From NCBI GenBank assembly GCA_903831635.1, contig CAIKYN010000354.1, positions 1 to 29,605 on the forward strand: a stretch of 29,605 bases of DNA, written 5' to 3'. A program made the translations under genes and the position numbers. Every line of letters starts with the position of its first letter. Positions within the stretch are counted from its first letter, which is position 1. The stretch comes from an uncultured Spartobacteria bacterium. GTDB lineage: Bacteria > Verrucomicrobiota > Verrucomicrobiia > Chthoniobacterales > UBA6821. This document shows positions 1-8,016 of the stretch, in pieces. The notes beneath the pieces are model-generated. The model had not been told where the DNA came from. It did not search any database and saw only the letters and a program-made list of their open reading frames with translations.

Positions 1-1
1 A

Positions 2-1051
2 GGGGAGAGGACGTTAGCGAATCATTTACTCGGGTTAGGAATCCCTGATGATGTCCCAGTGGAGGTGAATCCAGGATCTAAGGGCTCTTCGTGGAGCGAG
101 CGCTGGAATGCAATGGTCGGCTATTTTCAAAAGGTCGGTCCGAGCATTTACATCCCCAACTACGACTATGAATTCTCCGGGGTGATTCCCATGCTTCCAC
201 GCCATGTGCGTGCAATCTGCATCGCTCATTCTGACGATCCTGCCCACTACAACCAGGTTGCAAGGATCGGGTGGTCCTGCGATGCCGTTGTGGCTGTCAG
301 TCATTCAATCGCAGGCCATCTTGAGAGATTGATGCCGGGAATCAGTTCCAGAATGAGTGTGATTCCCTACGGCGTGAAATTAGGAAGCAAATTGAGATCA
401 GATATTCCTGACTCCAGCCTGGGGACGTCCGCCGCACCAGTGAAGATCTTTTATTGCGGACGCATGGTGAATGAGCAGAAGCGCTGTCTTGATCTAGTGA
501 GGGTCGCTTTGGAGCTTGATCGACGAGGCATTACTTTCGAAATGACCTTGATCGGTGACGGTCCCGAAAGAGCGCTGATGGAGGAGTTGGGGCAAGAGCT
601 GATCTTTCGCAGAGTTCTCTGGATGCCGGGAAAAATGCCCAATCACATGGTGCTGGAATTGATGAAGGAAAATCATGTCTTCCTCTTAACCTCTTCTTTT
701 GAAGGCCTCCCGGTGAGTCTTTTGGAGGCGATGTCGCAGGGACTCGTTCCTGTCGTGAGTGCGATCAGGAGTGGAATTCCGGAATTAATTCAGGAGGGGC
801 AAAATGGTTTCACCGCTTCGGTGGGGGATATCAATGCTTTTGCGGACTGGATCGAATACATTTACCATCGCCCGGCCGAGCGATCTAACATTTCATCCGC
901 AGCATGCAGCACCATCGTGGAGGGGGGATACCTTCTAGAGAATATGGTGGACCGTTATCTGGAACTGTTTAACAAAGTTGTTAAGGCTCCGCCTGTGCCG
1001 AGAACCGTCAATATGACTTCCGTATCTTATCTGTGCAACGACTTCTGCTAA
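2..1051 (+). CDS. Glycosyltransferase family 4 (GT4), 5' end cut by the window edge
   Basis: The frame is open back to base 2, so the true start lies outside the window; the GTG at 59 is only the first internal start codon. The visible part holds the end of the N-terminal Rossmann domain (VAVSHSIAGHL, the usual acceptor-side helix of GT-B enzymes) and a complete C-terminal donor domain with IFYCGRMVNEQK and an EX7E motif in FEGLPVSLLEAM. GT4 enzymes are retaining transferases that move a sugar from a nucleotide-sugar to a glycan or lipid acceptor at the cytoplasmic face of the membrane. The gene ends in TAA and converges on the ABC exporter genes, with 127 bases between them and no convincing terminator. 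Family assignment is firm; the sugar and acceptor are unknown. Confidence 0.88.
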   Translation, partial: GERTLANHLLGLGIPDDVPVEVNPGSKGSSWSERWNAMVGYFQKVGPSIYIPNYDYEFSGVIPMLPRHVRAICIAHSDDPAHYNQVARIGWSCDAVVAVSHSIAGHLERLMPGISSRMSVIPYGVKLGSKLRSDIPDSSLGTSAAPVKIFYCGRMVNEQKRCLDLVRVALELDRRGITFEMTLIGDGPERALMEELGQELIFRRVLWMPGKMPNHMVLELMKENHVFLLTSSFEGLPVSLLEAMSQGLVPVVSAIRSGIPELIQEGQNGFTASVGDINAFADWIEYIYHRPAERSNISSAACSTIVEGGYLLENMVDRYLELFNKVVKAPPVPRTVNMTSVSYLCNDFC

Positions 1052-1178
1052 ATATTCAGTGAATAAACAATTTTGGTAGGTTCCAGAAAATCTATTTAGG
1101 ACCATCTGTTAGCATATTCCTTCAACATCATCAGAACTTTAGAACCGACTGAGGTTGATCAGTGGAATGGGATCGCTC

Positions 1179-2450
1179 CTATGCGGTCCACCATTCGGGT
1201 TCCAGATGCAGGATGTTTTTTCTATAAACAGCCATGTTTGACTTTGGGTCTGCGGCTTTAGTCACAATAAAGCTCATGGGGCGGGTCTCGACACCGAAAG
1301 TCGCGAGCGGGATGGCAGTGTCCTTTTCCGTAAGATAGACTCGCACCTGATAGGTTCCTGGTGCCAAGGGAAGGGATTTGAAACGGCAATACACAAAATT
1401 CTCACCGGCCCGTAACCGTAATGATTCGGGCGGATAACCGAACACCATGGTTGAAAGTGACTCGAGCAGTTCATTCCCGATTTCAACGGCGCAAAAAACA
1501 CCTTCTCTTGAACTCGTTGAATGGAACCGGATCTCCAAGTTGATCTCTCCGCCAGGAAAAATGGGTTGTTCTTTGGGATTCTTTGCCGAAACAGAAGTAA
1601 TCTTGATCTCATCCGATTCATTCGGAGTTGCTTTTGTTTGCAGCTCCCCTTCCATGCAAGTCGCAGCCGTTATGGCTTCGATATTTTGTTCCTGCTCCGC
1701 ATGCATCTGATGGTAGACAGCAATGACATCCGTGCTTATTCCGCACATCACCAGTTTTCCCTGCTCCAGCAGAATACTGCGTGGGCAGAGCATCTGGATC
1801 GCGTGCAGTTCGTGAGAACAAAGCAGGATGCTCCCCCCTCGTCCGACATATTCACGGAGAAAGGAGGCGAATTTTGTACGGAATCTCAAATCTCCGCCGT
1901 TCAAAGCCTCATCCACAATAAAAAGATCGGGATCCAACTGAGTGTAAATTGAGAAGGCCAATCGTTGGCGCATTCCCAGGCTGTAGGTGCCGACTGCTGA
2001 GTCGATGAAGGTGCTGATCTCGGCAAATTCGATGACGGATTGTTCTTTGGAAGGAATCATCTCGCTCGGATAACCGTGCATGAAAAGTTGGGAGCGGATG
2101 TTCTCGCGACCAGTCTGTGAGGAGTTCAGACCTCCACCGTGATCCATGAGGGCGACTCGCTTAGTCCGAAGGATTATCTCGCCGGTGGTGGGTCGGATCA
2201 GTCCTGCGATGAGATTGATGAGTGTACTTTTTCCCGCTCCGTTGTGCCCAATAACCCCAAGAACTTCTCCGGAATGAAGGGAAAAGGCCACATCTCTAAG
2301 GGCCCAGAACTCATCCTCCCTAATACATGAAGATGGTGGACGGCAGAGAATTTCCCGGCCGGTGTCCGCGAGAAAATATCGGAGAGCTCGATGGGGATTG
2401 CTACAGAATTTCTTGGAAAGGCCTGAGATTTCGAGAAGCGGCTTGGACAT
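1179..2450 (-). CDS. wzt: Polysaccharide ABC exporter, ATP-binding subunit with C-terminal carbohydrate-binding domain (Wzt type)
   Basis: A 423-residue ABC ATPase. Residues 1-250 form the nucleotide-binding domain: Walker A GHNGAGKST (68-76), the signature variant YSLGMRQR (156-163) typical of the Wzt/TagH group, Walker B LFIVDE (176-181) and H-loop His213. Residues about 270-423 form a beta-rich extension like Wzt_C. In O9a-type systems that domain recognises the finished O-antigen chain before export. The ATG at 2450 follows the stop of the permease gene by 7 bases, so the two are almost certainly co-translated. Established for the family: it powers export of a lipid-linked glycan across the inner membrane. 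Inferred here: the cargo is a product of nearby glycosyltransferases. An extension this long argues against a generic ABC ATPase. Confidence 0.93.
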   Translation of the reverse strand: MSKPLLEISGLSKKFCSNPHRALRYFLADTGREILCRPPSSCIREDEFWALRDVAFSLHSGEVLGVIGHNGAGKSTLINLIAGLIRPTTGEIILRTKRVALMDHGGGLNSSQTGRENIRSQLFMHGYPSEMIPSKEQSVIEFAEISTFIDSAVGTYSLGMRQRLAFSIYTQLDPDLFIVDEALNGGDLRFRTKFASFLREYVGRGGSILLCSHELHAIQMLCPRSILLEQGKLVMCGISTDVIAVYHQMHAEQEQNIEAITAATCMEGELQTKATPNESDEIKITSVSAKNPKEQPIFPGGEINLEIRFHSTSSREGVFCAVEIGNELLESLSTMVFGYPPESLRLRAGENFVYCRFKSLPLAPGTYQVRVYLTEKDTAIPLATFGVETRPMSFIVTKAADPKSNMAVYRKNILHLEPEWWTA

Positions 2451-2457
2451 GGTCTGA

Positions 2458-3342
2458 TCAGTTCAATGAGCGCTCAATCACATAAGGTCGAGCGAGACGG
2501 CACCAGAGGCATCCAGCCAGAGAGAGCAACAGTCCCACGGGAAGGATCAGAACAGCTGCCCTGATCGATCCTGGAGCTCCGTAGGCTGCATGACGGATGC
2601 TGTTAAACACCCAGGCGATGGGATTCAGGGCAAAGATGCTATGCAGAAAGCCCTCCCCGCCATCTCGGACAAAAACCGGAGTGATAGCAAAGAAGATCCA
2701 TGGAAAAACCGTCATGGCTTTTTCAAGGTCGCCCTTGAGGCTGTTGAACGGGGCAATTAATAGACCGATTCCTCCCCCGGCAAGTACTAGGCCGAGGAAT
2801 CCTGGGAAAATCAACGCAAAGGTTGATCGAGAAGCCTTGATCGAAAAAACAAAGCCGAGCAGGACCACCGCGATCCGGATCGCGGTGTGGAAACACTCTT
2901 CCAACAGGGAAGCCATAATGATGCCCTCCAGAGGCATGTTGTTCCTGTTCAATAATTGGCGATGCGACGTGAACAGCCCCCGCTGGAGATTGAGTGATTC
3001 CAGAAAGGTCTGCGCCATCACGACCCCAAAGACGGCGTAGAATGCCGCTGGCACCTCATGGCTTTCCGGGCTGATCAACTTCATTCTCTGACCAAGAGTC
3101 AACGCGGTGGCCGTCACCAGCGGCGGTGCCAAGGCCCAAAGCAAACCCAGAGAGGAATACCTGTATCGCAGCGCTAGATTTCTGAAGAGTAGGGTTTTAA
3201 CGGCTCCACCCGAGTTTTTGATATCTTTGCAAAAAGACCTCAGGAAATTTATCGGGTGACGCAACCTGCTGTTGGAGTCAAAGATCACCGTTTCAGTTTC
3301 ACTTCCTATCAACGTTGTATCGTGGAGGGTATGATCGGACAT
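2458..3342 (-). CDS. wzm: Polysaccharide ABC exporter, permease subunit (Wzm type, ABC-2)
   Basis: About 294 residues from the ATG at 3342. An upstream TTG at 3402 would add 20 residues, but the shorter form fits the usual permease length and begins with a polar tail (MSDHTLHD). The core shows NLALRYRYSSLGLLWALAPPL, the cytoplasmic entry and first membrane helix typical of Wzm/TagG/ABC-2 permeases. Several more hydrophobic segments follow (AFYAVFGVVMAQTFLESL, IRIAVVLLGFVF, FPWIFFAITPVF, VLILPVGLLLSLAG), consistent with six helices. It pairs with the ATPase 7 bases downstream, forming an inner-membrane exporter of an undecaprenyl- or lipid-linked glycan. The upstream gap to the P450-fusion gene (about 110-170 bases, depending on the start) may hold a promoter, but no clear one was found. 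Confidence 0.9.
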   Translation of the reverse strand: MSDHTLHDTTLIGSETETVIFDSNSRLRHPINFLRSFCKDIKNSGGAVKTLLFRNLALRYRYSSLGLLWALAPPLVTATALTLGQRMKLISPESHEVPAAFYAVFGVVMAQTFLESLNLQRGLFTSHRQLLNRNNMPLEGIIMASLLEECFHTAIRIAVVLLGFVFSIKASRSTFALIFPGFLGLVLAGGGIGLLIAPFNSLKGDLEKAMTVFPWIFFAITPVFVRDGGEGFLHSIFALNPIAWVFNSIRHAAYGAPGSIRAAVLILPVGLLLSLAGCLWCRLARPYVIERSLN

Positions 3343-3510
3343 GGATGAAGGTGCTAAGAGGCCTCTTCGAAAGATAGTACAGACTAAATATATTGAATCC
3401 AAAAAAGATCTTCTAGTACATACTGGACCAAAAGAAAGAGGGGATTTTCGGAAATGATTATATCAGGAAATTCCCGAGTTTCAGTCGTGCGATCTTTCGC
3501 AGGACACTTC

Positions 3511-5901
3511 CTATTCTTGGAGTGAAATAGGGAAGGTTTTCAGACCACGGACCGCAGTGCTTCGGATCCAGTCGGGGTGGCTTATTTCTTCGGCAGCAAA
3601 GGGATCTGCAAGCTGGATGTACTGGAATTTCTTTAAGAGTTGAGTGAAGGCAATGCGGGCTTCCAATTTTGCTAATTGAGCACCGAGGCAGTAGTGGGGG
3701 CCATTCCCGAAGGCGATGTGCTTGTTTCCCTTTCGCTCAATGTTGAATTCATCCGGATTTGCGAAGACTCGGGGATCGCGATTGGCCGCCCCGATCAGCG
3801 GGGCCACGAAACCGTTCTTTGGGATAATAATGCCTGAAATCTCGAAGTCTTCCCTGGCTACCCGGAAGGTTCCCCGCGCCACAGGGCTTTCAAAGCGGAG
3901 CATCTCCTCTACGGCATCCTCGATGAGAGCCGGATTCCGGCGGAGCTTTTCCATCTGGTCCGGATTACGAAGAAAGCAGAGTAGTCCGTTGCCAATGAGA
4001 TTCACGGTTGTTTCATGCCCCGCGATCATCATCAAAACGGCGGCACCAACGACTTCGTCGGCAGACAGGGCGGAACCTGCATGAAAATCTGGGGCAACCC
4101 GCGCAAGGTGTGGGCAGGCAGCTGTTTTCTTTAGGAAATGTTTCCTGAAGTACGATCCCAATTCTTGGACGGCCTCACCCAATACCCGATAGCCCTTGGA
4201 AAGGGGGGCGCCGTCCGGTCCAGTCAGCGGAACGGTCGCGGCGGCCCACTGCCCAAGTTGCTTTCTATCTTCCGGGGGAACAGAGAGAATATCGGCGATC
4301 ACTCCGACGGTAAGAGGCATCGCAAATTCAGAAATGAAATCAATGGTTTCCCGGGAATCAAGTCTCCCAAGCAGATCCTCAACGATCCCTTCAATAGATT
4401 GCTCCATTCTTGAAACATTGCCGGGCGTAAAGGCGGTTGCCAGAGTTCCCCTTAATCGCGAATGCTCGGGCGCGTCTTGGAAGAGCATAGAAAGATCAAT
4501 AGGCGAAGGGGAAGGATTACCGGTCTGTTTTGAGAGCCTGGGGTCTTTCAGCACAGCAGCTACATGTTCGTGGCGTGCGATCAACCAGGTATTCTCACCA
4601 GGGCTGAAAACCGCCCCTCCCTTTTCCAAAAGCCACCGATAGAAGGGATAGGGATCGGCGTAGTCATAGGGATTCTTCCCATATTCGTCCGTGCTTGGGG
4701 GCGTCGGCACGTTAACGGCTTGGGATGCACCAGAAGCCAACTCTATTGAAGTGATGCGAGGAGTTATCTCGGTTTGTTTTTCCGAGATGCCTGAGTTTTC
4801 CAATTCTCGTAGGGCAATTTGAATCGACTCCAATTCAGAGTGTTTTAGGGAAATCACGTTGACAATATTCACTGACTTATCAGCAGACTCAGCACATTCC
4901 TTCAGCAGATCACGTAGATAATCGTAGGCACCAAAGAGTAAGAAGTTCTCGAATCCGTCGTCCAACGCCTTGCGGACAGCTTTCTCAAAACGAATCTCAG
5001 CCCTGGGAATCGAATGCCAGTGATTTAGAGTGAGAAGGCTTCCACGAGATACTTTGATACCAAGTCCGCTGGAATACAGGTCCGATTCCAAAGGCGCAGC
5101 AGAAATGCCTTCAGTTGCAGCCCTCATAACCTCTCTATCATGTGACATCAATTTCGTGTGATATGGCCAGTCGAGTTTGGTTACATGATATATAATGCCT
5201 TCAATTCGAAAGCAGTTAGCGACTGCATCGAAATGATCTGCCGAACAGACTACTAGGGATTTCCGGGGACTTGCCTGACCGCAAACGAAAAGCTTCTCTC
5301 CCAAACGCCGGTTCAAGAATTTGAGTCTACGAGAATCGGCCTGCACGAGCATGAGGGCGGAGCGAGAAGTTTTCCGCGTGATCATTTGCATGCCCGAGCA
5401 GACCACCCTCATGGTCTCCTCCAGAGTTAGCGTCCCCGCAGCATAAAGGCATAACCATTCACCTAGACATAACCCGGTGACTGCATCCGGGCGGATTCCC
5501 TTCGAGCGACAAAGATCAAAAAGAGCCAGCTGATAAGCTCCAAGCGATGCCGTATGAAGGATTTCTGCCGTCACATCACCATACGGAGCCGGTTTTCCAG
5601 AATTGGCAAGAGTGTCCAGGATCGAGCCGCAGATGAATTCGCCAACGACACTATTGCATCGGTCGATCACCGATTTAAAAACTGGCTCGGAATTGTAGAG
5701 CAGAGCTCCCATTCCCGGCCAAAGCTGTGTCCGCCCGTCAAAGACAACCAGTAAACGTCCACTGGGGTTCTGAATCTGGGTAAGCGAATCGGGTGTCTTT
5801 CGGGACTGTGAAGAAAAAAGCACTGCTGCTTTTCTAAAGGCGGATTTTAGCATCTGGGAAAATCCCTTGGTGTTGGCTGCATTACGGACATCATTATGCA
5901 T
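3511..5901 (-). CDS. Fusion of a malonyl/acyl-transferase-like domain with a cytochrome P450
   Basis: A 796-residue two-domain protein. Residues about 48-370 resemble the FabD/polyketide AT fold: an N-terminal PGMG turn (62-65), a nucleophile-elbow motif GLCLGEW (143-149) and a histidine motif PYHTKLM (246-252, His248). The usual GHSxGE is altered: Ser is Cys145 and the preceding His is Leu144. Residues about 405-796 are a full-length bacterial P450 with I-helix AGHETT (627-632), K-helix ExxR (Glu666-Arg669) and the haem-binding FGNGPHYCLG (731-740, ligand Cys738). The ATG at 5901 overlaps the stop of the upstream cyclase-like gene by 8 bases, implying coupled translation. Inference: the P450 oxidises a product of the neighbouring prenyl synthase and cyclase-like protein, while the acyltransferase domain loads or transfers an acyl group, or is only a binding domain. 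P450 redox partners are not in the window. Domain calls are confident; substrates are unknown. Confidence 0.9.
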   Translation of the reverse strand: MHNDVRNAANTKGFSQMLKSAFRKAAVLFSSQSRKTPDSLTQIQNPSGRLLVVFDGRTQLWPGMGALLYNSEPVFKSVIDRCNSVVGEFICGSILDTLANSGKPAPYGDVTAEILHTASLGAYQLALFDLCRSKGIRPDAVTGLCLGEWLCLYAAGTLTLEETMRVVCSGMQMITRKTSRSALMLVQADSRRLKFLNRRLGEKLFVCGQASPRKSLVVCSADHFDAVANCFRIEGIIYHVTKLDWPYHTKLMSHDREVMRAATEGISAAPLESDLYSSGLGIKVSRGSLLTLNHWHSIPRAEIRFEKAVRKALDDGFENFLLFGAYDYLRDLLKECAESADKSVNIVNVISLKHSELESIQIALRELENSGISEKQTEITPRITSIELASGASQAVNVPTPPSTDEYGKNPYDYADPYPFYRWLLEKGGAVFSPGENTWLIARHEHVAAVLKDPRLSKQTGNPSPSPIDLSMLFQDAPEHSRLRGTLATAFTPGNVSRMEQSIEGIVEDLLGRLDSRETIDFISEFAMPLTVGVIADILSVPPEDRKQLGQWAAATVPLTGPDGAPLSKGYRVLGEAVQELGSYFRKHFLKKTAACPHLARVAPDFHAGSALSADEVVGAAVLMMIAGHETTVNLIGNGLLCFLRNPDQMEKLRRNPALIEDAVEEMLRFESPVARGTFRVAREDFEISGIIIPKNGFVAPLIGAANRDPRVFANPDEFNIERKGNKHIAFGNGPHYCLGAQLAKLEARIAFTQLLKKFQYIQLADPFAAEEISHPDWIRSTAVRGLKTFPISLQE

Positions 5902-6943
5902 GTGAAGCCCTTCTTGTGTATCGACAAAGCGCCTCTAGGCAAAAGCCTGTTGTCAGTTCACTCGCACCCCAGCTCACAAACTTATTTGGGCCTCCATAGA
6001 AATGCGGTGCGGATGACCACCCTCCGTCGGAAGCTTGGGTTGAGAGCAAGTAGTCAATGGCGAGTTTGGTTTCCGAGAGTCTATCCGGACATAGATCTGC
6101 AATGGCGCAAAGCGCGAGGGCGGTGTGCAGGGGATTGTCACCAATGCATCCGTCCTGCCTAAGAAATGAGAGGAGTCGACTGCACGCCCTGGGGGCAATA
6201 TTATTGAATGCGCTGACGCCTGACCGGGCGCACTGGGCGATGGCATAGTAAAACGTGAACGGATCCCGGTACCACTTATCAGATTCTGCCTCTTTTTCAT
6301 CCTCGATGATTTCAAGAAGCCATTTGATCACGGGACGGGTTTCCACTCTATTTCCCAGATAGCGGAGGACATTTGCATTCACGACCCCGTCGACATCGTT
6401 ATAGGAGGCCTCGGTCACCTTCCAGATTACCAGCAGTCTCTGCCATGTGGCCTCTCGCAACAGTGATTTCCAGACTCTAGGATGAAGGATGCTGGAAAAC
6501 CTCGGAACGATCCATGTGTAAAAAAGCCCGTCACTCCTACTGTTAGCGAAGAAGAGGTGCTTGTTATCCGGAAAAGGAATCCCGCATTGGCGAAGGATCG
6601 CTGAAGCACAGGCCATGTCATCGAGATCAGCAGGCGAGAAATCATGGAGATCACGTCCGTCGCGGCGTGCATCACGGTTCCAGAATCGCCAGCGTCCGCC
6701 GCTATCCATTTCGTGAAGGATGGCCTTGCATCCGCGCCTAATGATTGGTTCGGCTTCCGGGGATCCGGTGGCCAAGAGTGAATGCAAGATCTGGGTCGTC
6801 GGGAAAAACGCGGAGTCCTCAAGAATCCTGTTTCCTTCGTAATGGTGGGTGACTTGGGAGGGGAAATGTCCTGATGCCGACTGACGCTCCGACAAAAAAG
6901 AGAAAGCCAGTTCAATAGCATCCTCTACTGAGTGGCTGTTCAT
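5894..6943 (-). CDS. Terpene-cyclase-like (prenyltransferase/squalene-oxidase repeat) protein with DxDD-like motif
   Basis: A 349-residue, mostly helical protein of the alpha/alpha-barrel (squalene-hopene cyclase/class II terpene cyclase/prenyltransferase) type. A QW-like repeat QASDGGW is at 303-309, followed by WGASELTTGFCLEAL (325-339), a characteristic C-terminal helix pair. DLDD at 106-109 matches the DxDD pattern that protonates substrate in class II cyclases. A second acidic motif DVDGVVNANVLRYLG (183-197) is prominent, and other repeats are visible (SGHFPSQ, GGRWRFW). At 349 residues it is shorter than usual class II cyclases (typically 500 or more), so it may be a one-domain form. 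It lies 21 bases downstream of a polyprenyl synthase and overlaps the P450-fusion gene, which supports cyclisation of a prenyl diphosphate. It could instead be a catalytically dead relative. Confidence 0.75.
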   Translation of the reverse strand: MNSHSVEDAIELAFSFLSERQSASGHFPSQVTHHYEGNRILEDSAFFPTTQILHSLLATGSPEAEPIIRRGCKAILHEMDSGGRWRFWNRDARRDGRDLHDFSPADLDDMACASAILRQCGIPFPDNKHLFFANSRSDGLFYTWIVPRFSSILHPRVWKSLLREATWQRLLVIWKVTEASYNDVDGVVNANVLRYLGNRVETRPVIKWLLEIIEDEKEAESDKWYRDPFTFYYAIAQCARSGVSAFNNIAPRACSRLLSFLRQDGCIGDNPLHTALALCAIADLCPDRLSETKLAIDYLLSTQASDGGWSSAPHFYGGPNKFVSWGASELTTGFCLEALCRYTRRASHA

Positions 6944-6964
6944 GAGATACGAAGATCGATTACC

Positions 6965-7873
6965 TTAGCAGTGACGAATCAAAAGACGTTCTGCAATCTG
7001 CCTTAGTCTGTATGTGCCCTCGCCGAGGCTATCCAGGGATTTCAGGGCCTTGCGGGTCAGTCTCGCAGCCTCTCTCTTGGAGGCATCGATTCCGATCACC
7101 GCTGGATAAGTGGCCTTACCTGCCTTGACATCTTTTCCTGCTGTCTTGCCGAGCCGTTCACTTCTCTCGGTCACGTCGAGGATATCGTCAATGACCTGAT
7201 AGGCTAGTCCGAGAGCGGTGCCGAAATCGGTCAGCTTATCGAGTTGCACTGGTGTTGCGTTCGCCGTCATCGCACCGAGCCTCAGGGCGAGCCTGACCAT
7301 TTCCGCAGTTTTACGCTCATGGATGAATCGCACCTGATCCAAAGAAGCGTTCTTCGCTATGGCCTCGAGGTCGGCCACTTGCCCTCCAATGAGTCGTCGA
7401 CTTCCTACGGAGAGGGTCATTTCATTAAGCATGACCGAGAGAGGGTAGCGCTTCGGACAGTCAATCTCAGCAAGGAGCCCGAAAGCGCGCGAGAGGAGAG
7501 CATCGCCCGCAAGAAGAGCCACGGCTTCACCGAAAACCCTATGGGCTGCGGGTTTCCGATGTCGGAAGTCATCATCATCCATACTTGGAAGATCATCATG
7601 GATCAGTGAGCAGATATGCAGGAGTTCCACGGCACAAGCGGCAGGAAGAGCATTGCTGATCACGTATTCGGAATCGTCCCCGAGGGCTTCGGCAGCACAA
7701 AGGACAAGAATGGGCCTCAAGCGTTTCCCCCCACCGAGCAGACTATAGCGCATAGCCTGATGGAGGGTCTCCGGACGAGTTGCAGCAGAAGGAATGCACG
7801 ATGCTAGCGATTTTTCTACTAATGCACGACGCTTCTCGAGATATACAAACAAAGAGACGCGGCCTGAAATCAT
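6965..7873 (-). CDS. Isoprenyl diphosphate synthase (FPP/GGPP synthase family)
   Basis: About 302 residues from the ATG at 7873, where MISGRVSLFVYLEKRRALVEK matches the usual N-terminus; an ATG at 7930 would add an atypical hydrophobic 19-residue extension. Numbered from 7873, it shows GGGKRLRP (47-54), the first Asp-rich motif DDLPSMD (93-99, the bacterial type II form with two extra residues) and the second motif DDILD (229-233). These bind the Mg-diphosphate of the allylic substrate during condensation with IPP. The residue five before the first Asp is Cys88, where short-chain FPP synthases usually carry Tyr/Phe, so a C20 or longer product is possible but unproven. As the first gene of a tight unit with the cyclase-like and P450 genes, it probably supplies their prenyl substrate rather than only housekeeping FPP. 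Confidence 0.92.
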   Translation of the reverse strand: MISGRVSLFVYLEKRRALVEKSLASCIPSAATRPETLHQAMRYSLLGGGKRLRPILVLCAAEALGDDSEYVISNALPAACAVELLHICSLIHDDLPSMDDDDFRHRKPAAHRVFGEAVALLAGDALLSRAFGLLAEIDCPKRYPLSVMLNEMTLSVGSRRLIGGQVADLEAIAKNASLDQVRFIHERKTAEMVRLALRLGAMTANATPVQLDKLTDFGTALGLAYQVIDDILDVTERSERLGKTAGKDVKAGKATYPAVIGIDASKREAARLTRKALKSLDSLGEGTYRLRQIAERLLIRHC

Positions 7874-7957
7874 GATCTCAATTTTGTACAGAAATAGGAG
7901 TATTTGAAAAGCGAATGATCTAGTTAGCATGAAGGATATCTCTATATTTCCATTGAG

Positions 7958-7963
7958 ATTATA
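7958..7963 (-). promoter_or_regulatory. Candidate -10 box for the terpenoid-type operon
   Basis: On the minus strand this reads TATAAT exactly, in the AT-rich divergent region between the prenyl synthase and the gene at 8017. No good TTGACA-like -35 lies 16-18 bases upstream, so the call rests on the -10 alone and could be chance in AT-rich DNA. Confidence 0.22.
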
Positions 7964-8016
7964 AAAAAATACGCTAGCTTGGTGACTTTATACTATACGT
8001 TAATTTATAGATAAAT

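Noticed and set aside
1115..1170. ACTGA/TCAGT hairpin between the convergent GT4 and wzt genes
   Set aside because: Five-base stem without a T-run; below any credible terminator threshold.
1447..1952. Plus-strand open frames across the ABC ATPase gene
   Set aside because: They run antisense through a gene with all ABC motifs and show no recognisable domain; shadow frames.
3440..3480. Imperfect inverted repeat (TCGGAAAT with ATTCCCGA) upstream of the exporter genes
   Set aside because: Mismatched arms and no supporting context; chance-level.
4138..4749. Plus-strand open frames (up to 148 codons) opposite the P450 domain
   Set aside because: Antisense to a well-supported P450; compositionally unlike proteins.
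7874..7930. Hydrophobic N-terminal extension of the prenyl synthase from the ATG at 7930
   Set aside because: Not a family feature; the ATG at 7873 begins directly at the usual N-terminal helix. It cannot be fully excluded.
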